Origin: Crocinitomix sp.
GTDB taxonomy: Bacteria; Bacteroidota; Bacteroidia; Flavobacteriales_D; Crocinitomicaceae
Direction: 5' to 3'
NCBI GenBank assembly: GCA_013138735.1
Contig: WTCE01000043.1
Location: 1-57,094 of the forward strand
Length of the DNA stretch: 57,094 nucleotides
A model generated the notes under the pieces. It did no database searches and had not been told where the DNA came from. It saw nothing but the letters and a program-made list of their open reading frames with translations. The stretch's first letter is position 1; the number at the start of each line of letters is the position of its first letter. The position numbers and the translations under genes were made by a program. Positions 43,730-53,300 of this stretch are shown in pieces.

Positions 43730-45394
43730 TTACTTCTTCACTACTTTAATAGTAGTTGTAGCATTCTCGTTTTTAACATTTACAAAGTAAACACCATCAG
43801 CAAATTCCTTTAAGTTAATTACTTCTTTGTCAGTAGCATTTCCAGCAACTAAGATGTCACCGTTAATTGCAACTAATTGATATTCGAATGTTCCAGCAAA
43901 CTCAATGTTTACGAATTCCGTAGTTGGATTAGGGTAAACAGCAACGTTAGAAGCATTTAAGTCATCAATTCCAACTTGGCTATTCAAATCAATAGTACGT
44001 TGAGCTTGACATCCAGCAGCACCTTCAACCATTACAGTATAGATACCTCCTGATAAACCAGTAAGGTCTTGTGTATCATCCCAATCACCAGTTCCGTCAT
44101 TATCCCAATCATAAGAATAAGTTGGAGCTCCACCAGAAATTTCAATGTCGATTTCTCCATCAGCACCTACAGTTTCAATAGTAACAGAAGCAACTGAAAT
44201 AGTAATGTTATCTACAACTTCAACATCAACAGTTCCCATGTTAGCACAACCGAACTCGTCCCATCCCCATACAGTATAGGTAGTAGTTCCAATAGATTCA
44301 GGTGTAAAAGCCATACCGTCCATTACGCCATTATCCCACTCATAAGTTTCACCGCCAGCACCGCTAAATACAACAGAACCACCGATACAAATTGGATCAG
44401 CATCAGCACTTCCAGTAATTGTTGGTAAAGCATGAACCTCAACAGTAACTTCATCTGTAGTTTCTGTTCCAACACATCCACCAGTAGTAGATTCACCCGT
44501 TAAAGTGAAAGTATATGTACCTACACCAGGCATTAAATCTAATTCTTCTCCGTCATTCCATTCATATACATCTGCTCCACCTGCAGCAGAAAGTGTAATC
44601 ATTTCGTCTTCACAGAAATTTAAATCTCCTGCACCAGCTATTACAACTGGAGGCCCATAAACTTGAATAGAAATTGCATCTTCTTCTGCGAATGGACAAT
44701 CACCTTCATCATCACTTGAAGGAAGGTAAGTATAAACACCAGGTACTCCTGGATCGAAAGCAACACCATTTGTGATTCCTCCAGTCCAAGTGATAGCACC
44801 TAAACCTGTACCAGTAATTGTTACCATTTCTCCTTCACAAGTCTCATAATCTGTAACATCTACAATGATGTCTTCACAAGCAGGTAAAAGATCAATTGTA
44901 AAATCTACTTTACTACCCCATGTCATTGATGCGCATGGATTAAGTGGTGGAGAACCACCTTCATGTTGCATAACACGCATTCTTGTTGGACCTTCAACAG
45001 CATCAGCAGGAACTGTAAATGTTGGAGACATTATAGTGGGAATATTATTATAAGCTTTTGTTGCAATAATTTCATCTGCATCAAATGTATCACTGTGATC
45101 GAAATCAATCCATACGTTTCCACCATTGTTATAGTTACCACCACAACTTCCCCATGATAGGTCAATTGTATAGTCAGCACCAATTGTTAAATCAGCCACC
45201 TCATCTAATTTTAATTCAAGACCTGTAACAGCAGGAGAGCAACCTACGTATGAAATAGATGAGCTTTCGCCAACCAAATCTACGGCTTGCAAATTAGTGT
45301 CACCAGTAGAGCCAGGTCCTCCCGTGCAATACTGTGCGTTTACTGCGGCTGTAGAAAGTGCCGCCACAGTGAATAAAAGTAATTTTTTTTTCAT
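43730..45394 (-). CDS. T9SS type A cargo protein with GEVED-like domain and Ig array
   Basis: A 554-residue secreted protein. Signal peptide MKKKLLLFTVAALSTAAVNAQ; an N-terminal GEVED-like domain (35-175) with IDLSWGSCGGNYNNGGNVWIDF and an acidic DFDHSDTFDADE loop; three Ig-like repeats with Cys pairs (EMVTITGTG, EMITLSAAGG and SVVFSGAGG strands); a SprB-like unit (ADGEIDIEISGGAPTYSYDWD); then the T9SS type A sorting domain (VAVYPNPTTEFVNIEFAGT to TIKVVKK). It is strongly acidic and probably surface-exposed. The sorting domain closely resembles those at 42358 and 34346. Confidence 0.87.
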   Translation of the reverse strand: MKKKLLLFTVAALSTAAVNAQYCTGGPGSTGDTNLQAVDLVGESSSISYVGCSPAVTGLELKLDEVADLTIGADYTIDLSWGSCGGNYNNGGNVWIDFDHSDTFDADEIIATKAYNNIPTIMSPTFTVPADAVEGPTRMRVMQHEGGSPPLNPCASMTWGSKVDFTIDLLPACEDIIVDVTDYETCEGEMVTITGTGLGAITWTGGITNGVAFDPGVPGVYTYLPSSDDEGDCPFAEEDAISIQVYGPPVVIAGAGDLNFCEDEMITLSAAGGADVYEWNDGEELDLMPGVGTYTFTLTGESTTGGCVGTETTDEVTVEVHALPTITGSADADPICIGGSVVFSGAGGETYEWDNGVMDGMAFTPESIGTTTYTVWGWDEFGCANMGTVDVEVVDNITISVASVTIETVGADGEIDIEISGGAPTYSYDWDNDGTGDWDDTQDLTGLSGGIYTVMVEGAAGCQAQRTIDLNSQVGIDDLNASNVAVYPNPTTEFVNIEFAGTFEYQLVAINGDILVAGNATDKEVINLKEFADGVYFVNVKNENATTTIKVVKK

Positions 45395-45712
45395 AATATT
45401 AGTAATTGGTTAATGCATGGATAAATAGTGTTTTAAACGGTTTATGCATGCTTTTCAAGTAAGCAATTTATGAATATTCGATAACATAGGCAGGGAAAAA
45501 TGTCATTTAATTTAAATAAATTTATATTTTTTTACATAAAAGACTACAAATCAACGTGTTGAGCTTGCGAGCAAAACGGTGCTATTATAAGACTAATTAC
45601 CTAATTTTTATAGGAATATAATTAGGTATATTAACTTAGCTCAAAGGAAAACTCTTATAAATTATTTAAAAGTCTGTCCGAATTAATTTTTTTTGACTCC
45701 TTTTTTCACTGT

Positions 45713-45887
45713 CTAAGTAGTGCTTGGTCGGAAATAGACGAATTTTCAGAAATCGAATAGATTTTGAGAGTTAGTTTCATTTTTTTATTTAGGAGATGCC
45801 TAAGCATCAGACGACAACAAAATAATGGAGATAAACTCAAAAGATGCGATTTTGATTTTGCTGTATTTCCGACCAAGCACTAAGTAG
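45713..45887. mobile_element. MITE-like element with 16-bp terminal inverted repeats and 8-bp target duplication
   Basis: The element spans 45721-45879 (159 bp). Its ends are TGCTTGGTCGGAAATA and TATTTCCGACCAAGCA, a perfect 16-base inverted pair. It is flanked on both sides by CTAAGTAG (45713-45720 and 45880-45887), an 8-base direct repeat as made by insertion. The interior continues as an imperfect fold-back (AAATCG...ATTTTGAG against CTCAAAAG...CGATTTT) and has a small central hairpin TTAGG-AGATG-CCTAA. It has no coding capacity, so it would need a transposase elsewhere. Confidence 0.85.
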
Positions 45888-45940
45888 GTGCTTTTAAGAA
45901 CAGGTTTTGAGGCAGAAAGAATAGAATAAGCGATTTGTAA

Positions 45941-45948
45941 TATCTTTG
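45941..45948 (+). promoter_or_regulatory. -7 promoter element of the VCBS/ASPIC gene
   Basis: TATCTTTG, an exact TAnnTTTG match ending 22 bases upstream of the ATG at 45971. The MITE lies immediately upstream, so the insertion may have replaced or displaced upstream control sequence. Confidence 0.55.
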
Positions 45949-45970
45949 TTGCATAAATAACGTATTTATT

Positions 45971-48900
45971 ATGAAATTTTTAAGACCTCTTTCCTTTATT
46001 TTATTCGTTTTTATTGTTGCTTGTGGCAATGGAGAAGAAGCGACTGAAAACCGTATAGATAATAGCATTGACCAACCGGATGTTCGAGGATTCGAAGCTG
46101 TTTCGCCAGCAACATCTGGCATTGATTTTGCAAATAAATTTGAAGAAACAGAAGAAAGGAATTATTATAATTTTGAGTATATCTATAATGGCGGCGGAGT
46201 TGCTGTGGGAGATATCAATAATGATGGTTTACAAGATCTTTTTTTTACAGGAAATGCGACCTCAGATAAACTCTATTTAAACAAGGGAGATTTGGTTTTT
46301 GATGACATTACAGAATCTGCATTTAGTGATGATTTGTCGACCAATTGGCATACAGGTGTAACTATGGTTGATATTAATAGTGATGGTTGGTTGGATATTT
46401 ATGTCTGCAGGTCGGGCGCAGATGTTGATCGGGACGAACTGAGAAACCTTTTATTTGTAAACAACCAAAACAATACGTTTACTGAAAAAGGGGCAGAATA
46501 TGGTGTTGATGTCGACAAACGAACTACCAGTGCCTCGTTTTTTGATTATGACAATGATGGCGATCTAGATTTGTATGTATTGAATCATCCAGCGCAAGCA
46601 GAAGATAAAATATTTAATAATCAAGAAGTATTAGAGATGAAAAGGGCGGGCGACGATATGGATGTTTTGCTCGAAAATCAGAATGGGAAATATGTTGATG
46701 TGTCGGAACAGGCAGGAATAAAAACACATATGTATGGATTGGGTCTTGCTATTAGTGATTTGAATGGTGATGGGTTTCAAGATATTTATGTTTCAAATGA
46801 TTTTGTCGATCCAGATTTGATGTATATGAATAATGGTGATGGTACTTTTTCTGAAGAAATTCGTGAGAGAACACAACATGTATCTAATTTTTCTATGGGG
46901 AATGATGTGGCTGATTTTAATAATGATGGCTATGTCGACATCATGACCTTGGACATGGCAAGTGAAGATCATATGCGTTCAAAAAGGAATATGGGCGCCA
47001 TGAACACAGATAAGTTTTGGAACATTGTTGGCATAGGTTATCACTTACAGTATATGTTTAATAATCTCCAAATGAATAACGGAAATGGAACTTTTTCTGA
47101 GATTGCCCAATTGGCGGGAGTTGGAAAAACGGATTGGAGCTGGGCGCCTCTTTTTGCAGATTTTGATAATGATGGGAAAAAGGATTTATTTATTACAAAT
47201 GGATACCGAAGAGAATTAAGAGACAATGATTATAACGCAGAATACAATTACAAAAAAGCAACAGGAGAAATTGAGAACTTTCAAGATGGATTAGAATTGG
47301 TACCAACTGCGAAAATTGAAAATTATATGTATCAGAACCAAGGAGAGCTGAAGTTTTTGAAAACTACAGCTGATTGGGGGCTAGATGCGCCAATAAACTC
47401 AAATGGCGCGGCTTATGCCGATTTAGATAATGATGGAGATTTAGACTTGGTCTTGAATAATATGGATGAAATGGCATCTGTTTTTGAGAATAAATTAAGT
47501 GGAGCGTCTACTAATTACGTGCGAATAAAAGTAGGGGGGTATGCCAATAATATACAAGCCCTTGGCACCAAAGTCAAAATTTTTACGGATGAAGGAATGC
47601 AGTTTCAAGAGTTGCACGTTGCTCGGGGTTATATTTCTTCTGTTGAACCTGTTTTACATTTTGGACTAGGTGGCGCTAAAAAGGTGAATAAAATTGAGGT
47701 TGAATGGTTAGACGGCACAACGTTGGTTTTAAATGATGTTGCTTTAAACAGCACACTTGAACTAAGTCACGCCGAAGGAAAAATTTTACCGCTTCCAGTA
47801 ACTAAAACCAATCATTTATTTACAGATATTTCAGATTCAATTTTGGATTTTGAACATAAAGAAATTCCAGCAGATGATTTTGATTTCGAAGTTTTACTAC
47901 CGAATAAACTATCACAATCAGGTCCGTTTATTGCTAAGGGAGATATTAATGGTGATGGGCTTGAGGATCTATACATAACCGGTCCGTTTGACGGAACAGG
48001 AAAAATGTTTATTCAAACCAATCAAGGTTTTGAAACCGTCTCCGGTCCCTGGCTAAAAGAAAAAGATCGTGAAGAAATGGACGCACTATTTTTAGACGTT
48101 GATGGGGATTTAGATTTAGATTTATATGTGGTTTGTGGTGGAAACGAATTTTTTCATGACTCCCCAAAACTGCAAGACCAACTGTATATCAATGACGGTA
48201 AAGGAAAATTCACCAATGAATCCAATCGTTTACCAGAAATGATAATCGCGGGTCAATCTGTAACTGAGGGAGATTATGACGGTGATGGCGATTTAGACCT
48301 TTATATTGGTGGAAGACAAATCCCGGGGTATTATCCATTTATACCTAAAAGCTATTTATTAGAAAACAATAATGGCACTTTTACAGATGTTACACAGAAC
48401 TCACCCGTTTTAGGAGCACCCGGCTTAGTAACTGATGCCATTTTTGATGATTTTGATGGCGATCAAGATTTGGATTTAATTGTGGTTGGAGAATGGATGC
48501 CAGTCGTGTTTTTTGAAAATAAGAACAATAAGTTTGAAAATGTAAGCGCTAAATACAATCCAACAATGGATGTAGGCTGGTATTATTCAATTGAAAAAGG
48601 GGATTTTAATGCAGACGGAAAAATGGATTATATTGTGGGTAACCTTGGAGAAAATAATAAATTTCATCCAACAAAAAAATATCCGCTAGAAATCTATTGT
48701 CATGATTTTGATGGGAATGGCACCAATGATATTGTTTTAGGAGAATATCAAAACAATATTTGTTATCCAGTAAGAGGAAAACAATGTTCAACAGAACAAA
48801 TGCCTTTTATTTCTCAAAAATACACCACCTATTCCGACTATTCTACAGCAGATTTAAGCAATATTTATGGAGATAGTCAACTTAAACAAGCTTTGCATTT

Positions 48901-49279
48901 TTCAGCAACCAACTTTAGTTCGCAGGTCTTCATGAGTAAAGGAAGCAATTATGAAATTAAAAGACTACCCGTTTATTGCCAAATGGGTCCGTTAAATAAA
49001 ACCATAGTTGATGATTTTAATAAAGACGGAAATATGGATGCCCTAGTCGTAGGGAATAATTTTGGAGTAGAGGTAGAAACCATTCGTTATGATGGCAGTC
49101 GTGGTTGTTTGATTTTAGGAGATGGAAAAGGAGGCTTTCAACAACTTAGCCCAATGGAGTCTGGATTTTTTGAAAACAACGATTGTAAAGATATGGCCCA
49201 GATCAGTTTTAAAGGCAAATCCATTATTGTTACTGTTTCCAACCAAGCAAAAGCAAAAACTTTTTTAATAAAGGATTAA
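45971..49279 (+). CDS. VCBS/FG-GAP repeat lipoprotein with ASPIC/UnbV domain (CRTAC1-like)
   Basis: A 1102-residue lipoprotein: MKFLRPLSFILFVFIVACGNG with lipobox Cys near residue 17. Many propeller repeats contain Asp-rich calcium-binding loops (DINNDGLQDLFFTGN, DLNGDGFQDIYVSND, DFDNDGKKDLFITNG, DYDGDGDLDLYIGGR). A central ASPIC/UnbV segment (about 510-600, VRIKVGGYANNIQALGTKVKIF, LHFGLGGAKKVNKIEVEWLDG) sits between two propeller halves. Such proteins are outer-membrane or surface proteins in Bacteroidota, often near SusCD transport systems; none is here. Function unknown. tadA follows nine bases after the stop. Confidence 0.9.
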   Translation: MKFLRPLSFILFVFIVACGNGEEATENRIDNSIDQPDVRGFEAVSPATSGIDFANKFEETEERNYYNFEYIYNGGGVAVGDINNDGLQDLFFTGNATSDKLYLNKGDLVFDDITESAFSDDLSTNWHTGVTMVDINSDGWLDIYVCRSGADVDRDELRNLLFVNNQNNTFTEKGAEYGVDVDKRTTSASFFDYDNDGDLDLYVLNHPAQAEDKIFNNQEVLEMKRAGDDMDVLLENQNGKYVDVSEQAGIKTHMYGLGLAISDLNGDGFQDIYVSNDFVDPDLMYMNNGDGTFSEEIRERTQHVSNFSMGNDVADFNNDGYVDIMTLDMASEDHMRSKRNMGAMNTDKFWNIVGIGYHLQYMFNNLQMNNGNGTFSEIAQLAGVGKTDWSWAPLFADFDNDGKKDLFITNGYRRELRDNDYNAEYNYKKATGEIENFQDGLELVPTAKIENYMYQNQGELKFLKTTADWGLDAPINSNGAAYADLDNDGDLDLVLNNMDEMASVFENKLSGASTNYVRIKVGGYANNIQALGTKVKIFTDEGMQFQELHVARGYISSVEPVLHFGLGGAKKVNKIEVEWLDGTTLVLNDVALNSTLELSHAEGKILPLPVTKTNHLFTDISDSILDFEHKEIPADDFDFEVLLPNKLSQSGPFIAKGDINGDGLEDLYITGPFDGTGKMFIQTNQGFETVSGPWLKEKDREEMDALFLDVDGDLDLDLYVVCGGNEFFHDSPKLQDQLYINDGKGKFTNESNRLPEMIIAGQSVTEGDYDGDGDLDLYIGGRQIPGYYPFIPKSYLLENNNGTFTDVTQNSPVLGAPGLVTDAIFDDFDGDQDLDLIVVGEWMPVVFFENKNNKFENVSAKYNPTMDVGWYYSIEKGDFNADGKMDYIVGNLGENNKFHPTKKYPLEIYCHDFDGNGTNDIVLGEYQNNICYPVRGKQCSTEQMPFISQKYTTYSDYSTADLSNIYGDSQLKQALHFSATNFSSQVFMSKGSNYEIKRLPVYCQMGPLNKTIVDDFNKDGNMDALVVGNNFGVEVETIRYDGSRGCLILGDGKGGFQQLSPMESGFFENNDCKDMAQISFKGKSIIVTVSNQAKAKTFLIKD

Positions 49280-49293
49280 ATATTTAATTGAGC

Positions 49294-49737
49294 ATGATTG
49301 AGGTTTACACAGATGCGTATTTTATGAAGGAGGCTTTAAAAGAGGCCGAATTAGCTTTTGATGAAAATGAAGTTCCTATTGGAGCGGTCATAGTATTGAA
49401 CAAAACCATAATTGCGCGGGCCCATAATTTAACCGAACGTTTAACGGATGTTACCGCACATGCAGAAATGCAAGCAATAACTGCAGCAAGCGAATATATT
49501 GGCGCAAAATATCTCAAAAAATGTACCTTATACGTTACACTTGAACCTTGCGCTATGTGCGCAGGCGCCTTGGCTTGGACGCAAATAGATAAAATTATTT
49601 TTGGAGCAAGCGACGATCGGAAAAAGTACATTGATGAAAACATCTATCATCCAAAAACGAAAATAGAAAGAGGCCTTATGCAAAACGAAGCTGCATCTTT
49701 AATGCAAACCTTTTTTGCTAAAAAACGCGGTTTGTAA
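49294..49737 (+). CDS. tadA: tRNA-adenosine deaminase TadA-like nucleoside deaminase
   Basis: A zinc-dependent deaminase of 147 residues that converts A34 to inosine in tRNA-Arg (ACG). The active-site motif HAEMQAITAAS (HAE, near residue 51) and the PCAMC zinc cysteines in LYVTLEPCAMCAGALAW are intact. The ATG at 49294 is preferred to a TTG two codons earlier. Length and motifs match TadA; guanine deaminase-type relatives cannot be fully excluded. Confidence 0.9.
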   Translation: MIEVYTDAYFMKEALKEAELAFDENEVPIGAVIVLNKTIIARAHNLTERLTDVTAHAEMQAITAASEYIGAKYLKKCTLYVTLEPCAMCAGALAWTQIDKIIFGASDDRKKYIDENIYHPKTKIERGLMQNEAASLMQTFFAKKRGL

Positions 49738-49770
49738 ATCCACAAATGGAACTATCTTTTTCAAATTACG

Positions 49771-49778
49771 TATATTTG
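49771..49778 (+). promoter_or_regulatory. -7 promoter element, near-leaderless
   Basis: TATATTTG, an exact TAnnTTTG match ending four bases before the GTG at 49783. The transcript would begin at the start codon itself. This suggests that the metal-efflux region has its own promoter here. Confidence 0.5.
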
Positions 49779-49782
49779 ACCG

Positions 49783-50238
49783 GTGTTTAGCCTAAAACAT
49801 ATCGGAGCATATTTTTTGCTAATGGTTTATAGTGTGTCCTTTGGGCATCAAATTATTCCGCATCACCATCATCAAGTTGATGAGGATCATAACCACCATT
49901 TGGTAGGCGCACATAACCATTGTGTTACCGAAGCGGAAACACATAACCACGTTGCACATGAAGATCATTTTGACGAGGGCTTAATCGATTATTTAGCCTG
50001 TGTTTTAGGCAATCATGAACATAATTCATCTAGTGAATGTGAGTTTATTGAGGTGTCTACCGATCAAAAAAACAATGGAAACACGGCAAATACTGCAGCA
50101 GGTTTTGGCGTAGAACAAACCAGTTTTTATGGTGATGTTTTGCAATCACAATCACCAATTCGCATACGTTCATTTTGTATTGCGTACAAAGACCCTTTGG
50201 CCGAAAACAGGGCTAAAAGAGGCCCACCTCAAGCCTAA
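49783..50238 (+). CDS. His-rich exported protein upstream of metal efflux genes
   Basis: A 151-residue protein with no family I can name. From GTG 49783 it reads FSLKHIGAYFLLMVYSVSFGHQ, a plausible signal peptide or anchor, then a strongly histidine- and acid-rich stretch (residues 25-65, PHHHHQVDEDHNHHLV, HNHCVTEAETHNHVAHEDH). The remainder is Ser/Asn-rich. It lies 124 bases upstream of czcA-like genes whose adaptor is also His-rich, so a periplasmic metal-binding role is likely. If the start is a later ATG (MVYSVSF, residue 14), the signal peptide would be lost, so GTG is preferred. Confidence 0.65.
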   Translation: MFSLKHIGAYFLLMVYSVSFGHQIIPHHHHQVDEDHNHHLVGAHNHCVTEAETHNHVAHEDHFDEGLIDYLACVLGNHEHNSSSECEFIEVSTDQKNNGNTANTAAGFGVEQTSFYGDVLQSQSPIRIRSFCIAYKDPLAENRAKRGPPQA

Positions 50239-50362
50239 TATCAGGTCCTTACATTTTCTTGTGAACGGATCCTTTCGCTCAATTCTAATCTGAATAGGGT
50301 TAAAAATAAATAAATTTTAAATTAGTTAAGGCGATTTTGTCGTCTTCTATAATGAAAGAATA

Positions 50363-53300
50363 ATGTTAAATAAAATCATTCATTTTAGTATAAAAAACAA
50401 GTTTATAATTGGCTTGTTTACAATGGGACTTATTATTTGGGGAATTTATTCCGCAACAAGATTACCCATTGATGCTTTGCCTGATATTACCAATAATCAG
50501 GTACAAATTATAACCACGTCGCCAACATTGGCCACGCAAGAGGTTGAAAAATTTATAACCTACCCAATTGAAAGGGAGGTAAAGTCAATTCCAAATATTG
50601 TAGAATTAAGATCTGTAAGCCGTTTTGGCTTGAGCTTGATTACTGTGGTTTTTGAAGAGGATGTGGACATTTATTGGGCGCGGAATCAAATTACCGAACG
50701 CATAAAAGCCGCCGAACAAAACATACCACCAGGTTTAGGAACGCCTGAATTGGCGCCTGTTAGCACAGGTTTAGGTGAGATTTATCAATACGTTGTTAGC
50801 GCCGAAAAAGGCTATGAAGAAACTTATGACAAAACCGAATTACGCACCATCCAAGACTGGATAATTGTTCCCCAATTATTAGGAACAAAAGGTGTTGCTG
50901 AGGTAAATACTTTAGGTGGTACATTAAAAGAATATGAAGTAGCCGTTGATCCAGATAAGCTCAAAAGCATGTCTGTTACCATGGCCGAAATATTTGAAGC
51001 TTTACAAGTAAATAATGAAAATACGGGTGGTGCATATATAGACAAAAAGCCGAGTGCCTATTATATCCGTGGAGTAGGAATGGTGAAGGAATTGGAAGAG
51101 ATTAATAAAATCGTAGTCAAAGTAGAAAATGGCTTACCAATTTTGATTAGAGATGTTGCAAAAGTGCAATTTGGCAGTGCAATTCGTTATGGCGCCACTA
51201 CGAAAGATGGCAAAGGAGAAGTTGTAAGCGGCATGGTAATGATGCTCAAGGGCGCCAATAGTGCTGAAGTTGTTCAACGGGTAAAAGAAAGAGTTGAGGT
51301 TATAAAAGAAACATTGCCAGAAGGTGTTACGATAGAACCTTTTTTAGATCGTTCTAAATTAGTAGACAACGCCATTAGTACGGTTGAAAAAAACTTGATA
51401 GAAGGGGCTTTAATTGTCATTTTCATACTGGTGCTTTTAATTGGTAATTGGCGCGCGGGACTAATTGTGGCGTCAGTGATTCCTTTGGCCTTATTGTTTG
51501 CTATTTCCTTAATGAACTTATTTGGCGTTAGTGGAAACTTGATGAGCTTAGGAGCCATAGATTTTGGTTTAATAGTCGACGGGGCGGTGATTATTGTAGA
51601 GGCAATTATTCACACCCTGAATAAAAGAACCAATGGTAAAACATTGACCGCAGAAGAGATGGATGAGGAAGTTTATCAAGCTTCATCCAAAATAAGAACT
51701 TCGGCAGCTTTTGGTGAAATAATTATCCTCATTGTTTATTTACCAATTTTGGTACTAGTAGGCATAGAAGGAAAAATGTTTGGACCAATGGCGCAAACCG
51801 TTTCATTTGCAATTTTGGGTGCCTTTATCCTATCCTTGACTTATGTGCCTATGATGAGCGCTTTATTTTTAAGTAAACGGGTCAAGAAAAAGATAACAAT
51901 CTCGGATAAAATCATCAACTTTTTAAATCATTATTATCAAAAATCACTCGCCTTTGCTTTTAAAATTAAAGGCGGAGTTATTGCTGTTACGCTTCTATTA
52001 TTTATTGGTGCTTTGGCCTTGTTTAATACATTGGGCGGAGAGTTTATTCCAACCTTAGAGGAAGGCGACATTGCAACCCATGTTATTATTCCGCCAGGGA
52101 GTTCTTTAGAGCAGGAAATTGAGTCTACAACAAAAGCAGAACAACTTTTAATGGACAATTTTCCAGAGGTAGAGCAGGTGGTTTCTAAAATTGGAAGCGC
52201 TGAAGTACCTACTGATCCCATGCCAATGGAAGTGGCAGATGTTATGGTCATTTTAAAACCAAAAAGCGAATGGACCAGCGCCAAAACTAAAGAAGAATTA
52301 ATGCATAAAATGGAGGACGTTTTGGACGAGTTACCAGGCGTTACAACAGAGTTTTCACAACCGATTCAAATGCGTTTTAACGAATTAATGACAGGGGTCA
52401 GAAGTGATGTTGGAATTAAAGTTTTTGGTGAGGATATCGACTTGTTAGTTGGTTTTGGAGAAGAAATCGTGAGCATAATTCAAGAAGTTGAAGGAGTAGT
52501 GGATGCAAGGGCTGAAACGATAGCAGGGCTGCCACAAATATCAGTGAATTATGATAAAGATAAGTTGGCACTTTATGGCTTAAATGTGGGCGATTTAAAC
52601 CAACTGGTTCGAATGGGTTTTGCAGGAGAAAAAGCGGGTGTTGTGTATGAAGGGGAAAAAAGATTTGACCTTGTTGTGCGCTTAGCGGAAGAGGATCGGC
52701 AGGATATAGATGACCTTAAGAATATGTATGTGACCTTACCTTCTGGCAGTCAAATTCCATTAGCGCAAGTAGCAGATATTACTATGGAACGTGGCCCTGC
52801 TCAAATTAGTCGCGAGCAAGGTAAACGCCGAATAATAATTGGGTTTAATGTGCGCAATAGAGACGTACAATCTGTGGTAAAAGAAATTCAAGATAAATTG
52901 AAAGCCAGTTTAGATTTGCCCGCAGGATATTACGTTGAATATGCAGGACAGTTTGAGAACTTGGTGGAAGCGAATAAACGCTTATCTATTGCTGTACCAA
53001 TTGCCTTAGTATTCATTTTAGCGCTTTTATTCTTCACCTTTAAAAACCTCCCTCAAGCCTTACTTATTTTTACTGCAATTCCACTTGCTGCAATTGGCGG
53101 TGTGGTTGCTTTATGGATGCGGGACATGCCCTTTAGTATTTCGGCAGGAGTTGGATTTATTGCATTGTTTGGTGTGGCCGTGTTAAATGGCATTGTCTTA
53201 ATCGGATATTTTAATCAATTAAAAGCAGAAGGAATGACAGATATTATTGCGCGAATTAAAGAAGGCACTAAAGTGAGGTTGCGCCCAGTTATTATGACTG

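Larger units (their letters stand above)
45395..45970. other. 576-bp intergenic region carrying a MITE-like element
   Basis: Spacer between divergent genes. The left part (45395-45712) is AT-rich with no recognised site or open frame. The central part is the 159-bp element at 45721-45879 with its target duplications, and the right part contains the -7 promoter of the rightward gene at 45971. Confidence 0.65.
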
